Source: Gordius sp. MW1 | Lineage: Eukaryota; Nematomorpha; Gordioida; Gordea; Gordiidae | NCBI GenBank assembly: GCA_964036665.1 | Contig: OZ038533.1 | Span: forward strand, 19,588,575 to 19,652,574 | DNA length: 64,000 nt | Reading direction: 5' to 3' | Shown here: one piece after another, positions 56,701 to 64,000 of the stretch | Layout of the letters: every line of letters begins with the position of its first letter | Numbering within the stretch: the stretch's first letter is position 1 | Position numbers and translations under genes: made by a program | Notes under the pieces: model-generated | What the model saw: only the letters and a program-made list of their open reading frames with translations | The model's database searches: none | What the model was told of the DNA's origin: nothing

Positions 56701-59700
56701 TAGTAATAAAAGGCAAAAGCTATCTAACAACCAAGCAGTCAATCAAATCCATATAAAGCTAACGGTGGAATTTATTTTGTCAATATTAGATTTAGCCAAG
56801 GCAGCTGCAGTTAAGTTTTAGAAAAAATTTTTAGCTTCTTTGGCCCCACTACTTTTCGAGTCAAAGATCAAAAATCAGCTATTTACGACATCGGGTCATG
56901 ACGCTAGATTCGATAATTTTTTTTTCGAGATTATTCACCACCTAATCATAAAATCTTGTGATTGGATAACTTTTTTTAGTGTCGATTGGTCATCTGATAA
57001 CGGCCGAAATGGTCAAAATGTCACCGTTGACTAGTCCCAAACAATGTAAATGAGATGGGACTCTGCCTACCTTGCCCCCAGCCGTAACTTCCAAGGCTTT
57101 CACGTATTTTTCATCGAGTAAGCCAGTTATGGCAGATATGACGGGCCCTTTTATTTTGCTAGCGTCGGGTGCACAAAAGGGCGAGGCCGGGTAGGAGGGG
57201 GTCAGGGGTGGGGCAAACGCCCCTTCCTCACCCCACCCAAATCTGAGCGAGGGGCAAGCATCCTCTAGGGTGCAAAGTTCATTTTGAATCAACCTAACGT
57301 TCCTCTCGATAGATTCCCCCTGGGCTAATACCATTTCATCCTCCGGTTTAACTCCACCACTCAAAGAAGATGCTTCTGCCTAAAATAAAAAAACCATTAT
57401 AATTTCGAAAAATATATCAAATATATAAAAATTTATAACGTGATCATTGCCAAAACAAGCTAAACATTAATGTAAGTTAATATATAAAAGCAATGCATAT
57501 CGTCAAAGTTTGTGTATAAATTTTCCAACTCATGTACGACTACATAAAAGATTAATGATATTTGTATTTCCACCATGATTTATAGCAAAATAAGCCTAAG
57601 AACTTCTTAACCATTTTAATAAAATATAAAATGCAATAGATATTAAAAAAACCATATATAAGTAATAATGAAAGAACTAATAACTAGATCACATAATTTT
57701 AATTTTTTTTAAATATCATCATACTAATATAAAAAAACTTAGCTAATGAAAACAAAAAATTCCAGATTTAAGTATCTTTAGCGTTAGTTTTTACACTTCA
57801 TACATTTAAGTATAAACATAAGCAATTTAATTATTTTTTAAAAAAAAAATAATAAGTTTTACTTGCAGAGATGTGATAGTTTTTTGAAGCGATTGTAAGT
57901 TAGCTAGGTTAGTTTTGTATTCCATATCGGGCCCCATACTTTTTCCAGCCATTTTATCACCCGATTTTCTATTTGCCTTCCCCTTCTCCTGATTATTCCC
58001 CAAAATTCCCTGAGCATGAGTTAAGGTCATTTCTATTTGTTCTTTTTCCGTTTCAAGCTCAGACAACGCCGTTTGACAATCTAACACAATTACAAAAAAA
58101 AATCAATTTATGGGCTCGTTTTTGGTTGTCCTTCCGTCCTGTCTTGTCCTACTCGTAATTTTTAAATAGATATCGTGGAAATTTATGCGGGTTTATAATG
58201 GCTGTGGGCACTTATGCTTCTGTAAAAGACTTTCAATTTTCTTTCGAAAATACACTTCCTAATGACAGCTGATTGGCTTTACTTTTTTCGACCTTGCCCG
58301 AGCCAAATTCCATCATTGTTTTGGTGCCCGACCGATTACATTCATTGTTAAGCAATTTAAGGACTCGTTTTTAGTTCTCCGTCCATCCTGTCCAACTTGT
58401 AAATTTTCTAATAATTATCAATTTGTTTTTTATCCAATTTTTTCAAAGTACCCTTTATTTCTAAAACAATTGAAACCTTAAAACTGCCTAGCTCCCTGCA
58501 AATAAAATTGGGGGAAAAAACGAAAATTAAAATATAATAAATGGATTTTATTTTGTGCAAACTTATAAGTTGTTGAGTAAGAGATGCGGATATTCCATCT
58601 TCACCAGTAACGCACAAACCCGTACTACAAGCTTGTAGCTTTTGCTGAGCTGCCTTGTATGAAGTTTGAATGTGTGCAAATTCATATTCAAGTTTTTCCA
58701 TTGGGCCCCCCATATCTTTCCCACTACGAGTTTTAGTTTCTATTAATCCTTCTTCCTGCACAAAAAATTAATTTTATATTAAAATTAAAAAATAAACATA
58801 GATTTGTAATGGACATTTGACCAAAGGATTAACAATTTGTTAAAAATATATCAAACCCTTATTTGACATAGACTGCTCATGTCATATGGTAAAATGTGTA
58901 CCATTAGATATCCACCATTTTGTTTAACTATCTCCCATGCCTTTCTGCAGTGTACCCCATTGTTAAAACAGAAAAAGTGAATTTACCATCCTCATTAGTT
59001 TATAAATAAAAAAATATTAATGAATGATTATTTAATAAAATGCAGATGGCACTATATTGTTTCACAGTATTTTTATTTTTTACATTTATGAATATTGATT
59101 GATATAAATAATAACTCGGGCCTTCGGCCCTCGTTGGAAGGGGGAGAAGGGAAGGGAAGAGGGGAAGGGAAGGGGGGACGACTCATCTGTACTTCGTATA
59201 AATGTATCATATTTGCTATGCAATTTATGGGCGAGAAAGGTGGGAAGGGGCGAGAATGCCTATAGGGGGGTATTAAATGCCTAATGATTAATTAATTATT
59301 TATACAAATTTTCCATTATAGGCAAAATGTAATATAGGCAAAATGTAATATAGGCAAGGGTTAGGGTTAGATTTAGTGTTTGCATCTAGTTGCGTATTAC
59401 ATTAGTTTTTAGTGATTATGGGTCTAACAAACATTATATTATAAAACATCACAATGTTAAGAATTTGCAGAATTGTTGGGAGAAATTTTTTGTTGAATTT
59501 GAACAATTTTTATTTAAAAAAATCGAAAATTTGGCCAATGGTCATTTTTTCTCCATTGGTCAGTACCAACAGATACTCTATAAGTCAATGATAGCCAAAA
59601 AAATGGAAAAAAAATTTTGATGCTCACTTTGGCCAATGGTTATTTTTTTCCATTGGTCAGCAGCCAGCACACGGTAAAAGTGGATATAAATTCATAAGAG

Positions 59701-62700
59701 TAAAAAAAACGAAAAAAAAATTTTCGAATCACATTTTGGCCAATGGTCATTTTTTTCCATTGGTCAGCAGCCAGGACACGGTAAAAGTGGATATAAATTC
59801 ATAATAGTCAAAAAAAAAGAAAAAAAAATTTCCAATCATATTTTGGCCAATGGTCATTTTATTCCATTGGTCAGCAGCCAGCGGACGGCCAAAAAGTCAT
59901 AATAGCAATGGTAGGAACAGGAACAATCATAATAGTCAAAAAAAAATGAAAAAAATAATTTCGATTCACATTTTGGCCAATGGTCATTTTTTCCATCGGT
60001 GAGGAGCCAGCGGACGGCCAAAAAGTCATAATAGCAATGGTAGTAACAGGAACAATCATAATAGTAAAAAAAACGAAAAAATAAACTCGGATTCACATTT
60101 TGGCCAATGGTCATTTTTTTCAGTGGTCAGCAGCTAACGGACGGCCAAAAAGTCTTATTATCAATGATAGTAACAAGAACAATCATAAGAGTCAAAAAAA
60201 ACTCCGGGATTCTAACCCAAAAACTAGTTAAATTGCATAGCAATTAAAAGTAAACAACTTTTATTTATGTTTATTATATAACATTGGCCAGCAGCCAGCG
60301 GACGGCCAAAAAGTCATAATAGCAATGGTAGAAACAGGAACAATCATAATAGTCAAAAAAAACGAAAAAAATAATTTCGATTCACATTTTGGCCAATGGT
60401 CATTTTTTTCATTGGTCAGCAGCCAGCGGACGGCCAAAAATTCTTATTATCAATGATAGTAACAAGAACAATCATAAGAGTCAAAAAAAACTCCGGGATT
60501 CTAACCCCAAAACTAGTTAAATTGCATAGCAATTAAAAAGTAAGCAACTTTTATTTATGTTTATTATATAACTAGTTAAATTGCATAGCATTAAAAGTAA
60601 ACAACTTTTATCTATGTTTATTATATAATAGATAATTTAACAAATCTTATATATAACACACCGAGGGAGATAGAGATGAGGGTTGGGGCACCTCTTATGC
60701 ATTAATTTAAAAAATAACACAGCGAGGGAGATAGAGATGAGGGGTGGGGCACCTCTTTCTCATGCATTAATTTAAAAAATCGATAACCTAATATACCCAA
60801 TGCAAATAGATAGGGAGGGTAACGGACAACGGACGGACAACCAAAAAACGAGCCCATAAATTGCATAGCAATTAATAAAATGCTGTTTTTAATGTTCCAT
60901 CCGTTACATATTATTGTACAGACACTTTAATTAACAAAATTACTATAATCTATATGTCCTTTCCTTATTTGTGCACATTTCAAAATGGTGGGTAAATGGT
61001 ACACTTATTTAAAGTTGATGAGCAGTCTATCTAGTCTTTGATAATTTAAGACGTATAAATATTTGAACCTTAATAGAAATTACAATTTTTCAACAAGGAA
61101 ATATTTTTAATATAATAAAATTGGGCATCAAGACATAAATTTTATTTCATCTAAAATTTTACTTCTGCAATAGCACTTTCGACTTCTTGTATCTTTCGTT
61201 GCTCAGTTTGTAGATTTTCAATGGCATTAATAAGGATTGTATTAGTTTTGCTTTCTTCCCTCTGAGCCTCAGACAGGGCTTTTTCTATTTTTTCCTCTTT
61301 AAACCCTTTTTCCTATAAACAAAATTAAATTTCATTTAAATTGTTTATGCATATTTTTGATTTGGTGATTCCTAAAGATCATTTTTATAAAATGATTATG
61401 TGCATTGTGCCAATAAGTCACCTCATTCACATTTAGTTTGCAGCAAATACATTCATAAATATATGTGAATTCTACAAATTCAAGAAAAATTTGTTACCGG
61501 TTTATAATTAATATTGCAAAGATGCACTAAATAAAGCTAAAAATTGAACTATATCATTATTTTGAAAACGCAGTAGTAGTGCTGTGAAAGTGGCTTGGTT
61601 TTGTTTGGGCGACCTTTGGCTTTAGTCAACAAAACAAAAACAGACAAACAATTTTGTGGTCTATTTTTCTTAGTCGACCTGTAGGCTTAGTCAAAATTTG
61701 AAAAACAGACAAGAGTCGGTCGTTAGTCTTAGTTGAACCAAACAAAACCCACCCATCTTTCCAACACTATGTAGTTGCATGATAAGTGTGTAAAATTCAT
61801 AATATATCAATTCAAAATTTTCAGCCTGATTTGTAGATTTGTTTAAAATTATTATTTATTGTAATAAATATATTAATTTTTTTGGAACTCAAACAATTGA
61901 CTAACCTTGCCTAATTTAGCCTCTAACTCTCGTATTTGACCATCAACTATGCCAATAGCTTCATCTTTCTCCTTGATGATATCTGTGTCTTCTTGGATTT
62001 TGTTAGTAAATTCTTCCTGTCTTTGATTTAAATTACTAATTGTCCCCTATGGAATTTAGAGATTTTTATATAATTTATGGTACAATTAAGATTTTATTAT
62101 ATAGCAGATTTAAATTAAATATAATATCCAAATAGTTAAGATTATTTTATACATTATTTTTTTGTTTAGATATCTAAAAAGCAGATTAAGATTAATTTTT
62201 CCCAAATTTATTTGTAGTAAAGATGTTTAATATCATACAGAGCTATCCCAATATAGGTAGGCTGTGAAAATTTTGCCAAAATGTTCCAAATCTTGCGTAA
62301 CTTTTTGATAGTCTAAAAAGGATGATTTATCTTTGTTCAGCTTTTCTAGTAAAGGCATAATTTCATCTTTAATAACCTTAAAATTTATTTGTATTATTAT
62401 AATTATTTATATAAGTTTAGAGCAATTAATATTACTTTATGGATCTCTTCAAGTTTTGCATCTTTTTTCTCAATAACTTTAAGGGCAGCATTGCGCTTTG
62501 AGTCATACAATTTTGTACCGACAGTTTCTTCAATCAACGATAAAATCTGGATAACATTATTAAATATGATTACAATCCATTCGATAAAATTGAATTTGTT
62601 TAAATTTCTGAGGGAAATGTGTTTTACTTCTGGAGGCTTCATATTTAAAACTTTAGTAATCCTTCCTTGCATTATTAGAAAATGAGGATTATTGACATTT

Positions 62701-63178
62701 AAATTCACGGATCTAAATAGATCATTAACTCTTGCATTAGTGGCATTATAACCATTAATGAGATACTTATGTTTACCACCTGCTATAATCTATTAAAATT
62801 TATATAATTTATAAAAATTTGTCTACTTGTCTTGTGATTATAATTTCATCAGAATTTTCATAACCAATTGGGCTTTGACTTTTGCAGATATTATCAAAAA
62901 TGACACAAACAGTAGCTTTAGTTATTCCAGATTGCGCATTTTTGTATATTAGCTCCTGGAGACTATTTACCCTCACCTAGAAGATTAAATCAACAACTCT
63001 AAACCTATACTTGAGATAAATTAGTAATTCCTAATACAAAACATATTGAATCTAAAATGTTTGATTTTCCGCTACCATTTAAGCCAGTTATTGCATTAAA
63101 TTGGGGATCAAAGTTTTTGATTTCAGTTCTTTGTGCATAGGACTTAAAACCATCAACTATTATATCTTTAATATGCAT
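47785..63178 (-). CDS. SMC2: SMC2, condensin ATPase subunit
   Basis: 22 exons: 63178-63011, 62976-62827, 62789-62628, 62546-62436, 62376-62239, 62046-61906, 61312-61163, 58755-58563, 58080-57863, 57379-57071, 56194-56048, 55768-55561, 54728-54590, 53984-53831, 53740-53552, 51880-51737, 51152-50958, 49871-49671, 49181-49056, 48606-48455, 48400-48253, 47901-47785 (3,660 nt, 1,219 aa). The N-terminus [20 protein letters not shown] and Walker A GLNGSGKS (32-39) are SMC2-like. Exon 3 has [20 protein letters not shown]. The hinge spans exons 10-12 ([50 protein letters not shown]), flanked by coiled coil. The signature LSGGQ is at 1127-1131 and Walker B IYILDE at 1151-1156. With SMC4 it forms the condensin core that compacts mitotic chromosomes. 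The exon 15 acceptor and a GC-rich 22-residue stretch in exon 10 are the uncertain points. Long introns are all repeat-filled. Confidence 0.95.
49238..49655. mobile_element. CATAGACTGCTCATG-family MITE in SMC2 intron 18
   Basis: Starts 'catagactgcccgtgcatgc' and shares 'accataaaaccaccattttg', 'aaaatgcagatggcacta' and 'cacattttaaaatggcgg' with copies at 16117 and 58867. The right inverted end is worn. It makes up nearly the whole intron between exons 18 and 19, which suggests a short ancestral intron enlarged by insertion. Confidence 0.7.
49912..50420. mobile_element. TTGCTATGCAATTTATGGGC-family element (SMC2 intron 17)
   Basis: Left end 'attgctatgcaatttatggg' followed by 'ttttggttccgtcctgtcc', then sequence shared with the copy at 58100 ('gacagctgattt', 'tttttcgacct'). 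The right end is not clear. Non-coding. Confidence 0.55.
50603..50721. mobile_element. AGTGTTGTAA foldback MITE in SMC2 intron 17
   Basis: A short (119 bp) copy. It starts 'agtgttgtaaaacggctgga' and ends 'cccagccgtttttacaacact'; the middle is deleted relative to longer copies. Confidence 0.8.
52370..52620 (+). pseudogene. Fragment of a non-LTR retrotransposon 3' ORF (SMC2 intron 15)
   Basis: Plus strand reads [16 protein letters not shown], then after a frame change [11 protein letters not shown], then [23 protein letters not shown] and GRPR.TW are the well-known C-terminal words of animal RTE/CR1-type polymerase ORFs. It is broken by stops and frameshifts and is in antisense orientation to SMC2. 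Confidence 0.7.
54781..54955. mobile_element. AGTGTTGTAA foldback MITE in SMC2 intron 12
   Basis: Starts 'agtgttgtaaaaacggctgg' and ends 'cccagccgtttttacaacat'. The near-perfect ends and paired interior make it a good reference copy. It lies 53 bp upstream (in gene direction) of exon 13. Confidence 0.85.
55934..56040. mobile_element. Truncated AGTGTTGTAA foldback MITE in SMC2 intron 11
   Basis: Only inner family words remain ('ggtcgactaagaaaaac', 'tttcgactaagcctagaagtcg', 'gcgaccaaataaa'). It lies directly beside the donor of exon 11 (56048). Confidence 0.6.
58100..58400. mobile_element. TTGCTATGCAATTTATGGGC-family fragments in SMC2 intron 8
   Basis: Two partial left ends, 'caatttatgggctcgttttt' at 58106 and 'gcaatttaaggactcgtttt' at 58352, each followed by the 'ggttgtcc..ccgtcctgtc' type sequence. 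The first continues with the 'gacagctgattggctttact' block found at 50080. They enlarge the intron to about 480 nt. Confidence 0.55.
58867..61040. mobile_element. Composite nested element filling SMC2 intron 7
   Basis: The outer element is of the CATAGACTGCTCATG family: left end at 58867 and right end 'gatgagcagtctatctagtc' finishing near 61040. Nested within it is a TTGCTATGCAATTTATGGGC element (about 59211-60876; right end 'acggacaaccaaaaaacgag' then 'cccataaattgcatagcaat'). That in turn contains a satellite (59530-60450). Insertion order can be read from the nesting. Confidence 0.7.
59530..60450. repeat. ~105-130-bp tandem repeat with CCAATGG/CCATTGG hairpins
   Basis: About seven imperfect copies beginning near 59532, 59632, 59737, 59843, 59968, 60098 and 60390. 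Each has 'ttggccaatggtcatttttt' then 'ccattggtcagcagccagcg' and usually 'gacggccaaaaagtc', 'ataatagcaatggtag' and 'aacaggaacaatcataa'. The CCAATGG and CCATTGG parts are complementary. Downstream, a 60-bp AT-rich block with 'aaattgcatagcaatt' recurs three times (60230-60630), and a 'gagggagatagagatgaggg' block occurs twice (60660-60780). Confidence 0.75.
61578..61769. mobile_element. AGTGTTGTAA foldback MITE in SMC2 intron 6
   Basis: Starts 'agtgctgtgaaagtggcttg' and ends 'cccacccatctttccaacact'. More diverged than the 54781 copy but with the same internal order of 'gtcgacc' and 'ggtct' blocks. Confidence 0.75.
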
Positions 63179-63455
63179 AAATTAATTTATGATAGCGCCT
63201 TTTTTTAAATTTCTATGTATGTATGTATTTTTTGCCCCGAAGACGCCCAAGAGCTTAGTAAGTGCAATTTAAGGTTGAGCCCCTTCTTACGCCAAATGGC
63301 GCATAAGGCCACGTTATTGCTAACGTGTGATTTTATTCCTGTAACAAATGTAAGTGTTATGAAGTGTAAATATGCATGATAATAAGTTAATGTACCTTAG
63401 GTGTGAGTTATGGTTGATACCTAAACATTAGATTATGGGTAGAAATAAGGCCGTA
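63179..63455 (-). other. Probable 3' end of a non-LTR retrotransposon, next to SMC2 start
   Basis: No frame. It follows the RT fragment's stop on the minus strand and carries 'gaagacgcccaagag' and 'cgccaaatggcgcataag' (a small palindrome). I infer it to be the element's 3' UTR. The SMC2 promoter must lie within or beyond it, since the SMC2 ATG is at 63178. Confidence 0.4.
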
Positions 63456-64000
63456 TTAGTGGAGGCGAGAAATATGGGTTTCCGAGAAATTTTTCCATGG
63501 TTTTCTATCATGCATAATAGCTTGTAACGAGGTCCAATCTTTACCGAGGGTTTGCATGTCGCGGAATACTTTGTATAGCCAACTATTATTGCACGTGCGA
63601 CCCCTTATTAGAGGAGGACGCCAAAACAGGGAAGATAAACAATAATTAATTCCTTTCCTTCTTACCTGATGGGCTAAGAAGCCCCATTTTCTGGTTGAAA
63701 TTATATTCTTTATAGGAGGAATTTTGCATCGAACCCACAAGTTTTCGTTTGATATTATGTTAGGGTAGAAAATTCTACAAACTATCCGCAGCATTTTATT
63801 CACGTTGACTTGAAATTTTCTTAGGGTAGGTGCTTTTAAAGACCAGGATTCAAAACCGTATAACATAACTGGTAGGATCATTACTTTGAAAATCCTGAGT
63901 CGTGTAGGGAGCGTCAAGTGGCGGGATCTCCATATGGCGGAACAAGAGTGAAATTTTACAAGGGTGCGTTGTAATTTTGACTCCACATCTGCTCCGCCAT
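63456..64000 (-). CDS. Non-LTR retrotransposon polymerase, C-terminal part (runs off window)
   Basis: Open from the window edge (GGADVESKLQRTLVKF...) to a stop at 63456, at least 181 aa. TRLRIFKVMILPVMLYGFES and the following KMLRIVCRIFYPNIISNENLW are the conserved region after the RT palm in RTE/CR1-like elements; the catalytic domain would lie beyond the window. No frameshift is seen in the visible part, so the copy may be fairly young. It is oriented like SMC2 and directly upstream of it. Confidence 0.75.
   Translation of the reverse strand, partial: GGADVESKLQRTLVKFHSCSAIWRSRHLTLPTRLRIFKVMILPVMLYGFESWSLKAPTLRKFQVNVNKMLRIVCRIFYPNIISNENLWVRCKIPPIKNIISTRKWGFLAHQVRRKGINYCLSSLFWRPPLIRGRTCNNSWLYKVFRDMQTLGKDWTSLQAIMHDRKPWKNFSETHISRLH

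Noticed and set aside
59320..59372. Telomere-like 'gggttagggttag' as an interstitial telomere
   Set aside because: Only two units, next to a 17-bp tandem repeat inside a nested element; too short to mean anything.
59854..60114. 86-codon minus-strand frame with repeated FLAVRWLL
   Set aside because: Translation of the tandem repeat monomer; the repetition comes from the DNA repeat.
60000..60500. CRISPR-like spacing of repeats
   Set aside because: Eukaryotic DNA; the spacers themselves are repeated, so this is a minisatellite.

Overview
The window comes from an animal nuclear genome. It is AT-rich, its genes are broken up by spliceosomal GT-AG introns, and it carries animal-specific genes: an XBP1 with an IRE1-type splice site, a VWC-domain secreted protein, PDE6D and an SLC7 light chain. 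Many introns are extremely short (33, 36, 34 and 36 nt in XBP1; 34 and 37 nt in SMC2). That is a trait of some compact or fast-evolving lineages such as flatworms, orthonectids and dicyemids. I cannot name the species.

Layout: 1-4010 holds no confident gene, only degenerate repeats. A ZNF622/REI1 60S-assembly factor lies on + at 4011-8879, and its 2.4-kb intron 5 is filled with inverted-repeat elements. A small secreted VWC protein is on + at 9637-9939. An 11-exon SLC7 (LAT-type) amino-acid exchanger is on + at 11740-16766. PDE6D is on - at 19084-19937. An 850-bp GC-rich repeat occupies 21598-22447. XBP1 is on - at 23543-24766. A large retroelement array fills 26268-44216. Repeats follow at 44217-47784. 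A 22-exon SMC2 (condensin) is on - at 47785-63178, and a truncated non-LTR retrotransposon runs off the right edge. I rebuilt gene models by hand from reading frames, splice signals and recognisable family motifs. Each of the five spliced models has a coding sum that is a multiple of three.

Two results stand out. First, XBP1 contains a 26-nt non-GT-AG intron bounded by two stem-loops with 7-nt CNGCNGN loops. Its removal shifts the frame into the acidic C-terminal domain, so the IRE1-XBP1 unfolded-protein switch can be read directly from the DNA. The unspliced frame encodes a different tail with hydrophobic stretches.

Second, 26268-44216 is an almost identical head-to-tail array of a 2,857-bp element. 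Each unit has only two overlapping genes: a 278-aa Gag/core-like ORF1 and a 658-aa reverse transcriptase-RNase H ORF2. There is no LTR, protease, integrase or tyrosine recombinase. About 160 bp of non-coding sequence separates successive units. Four full + units and a fifth, broken one are followed by two - units across an abrupt inverted junction. The structure suggests insertion of concatemers of a roughly 2.9-kb circular retroelement. Its family placement (DIRS-like, pararetrovirus-like or something new) is open.

The rest of the non-genic DNA is mostly small non-autonomous elements: a ~170-bp foldback family in introns, a 'GGGCGTAGCCAG' family, a 'CATAGACTGCTCATG' family and a 'TTGCTATGCAATTTATGGGC' family. 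A GC-rich piece resembling the second family lies inside the SMC2 hinge-coding exon.
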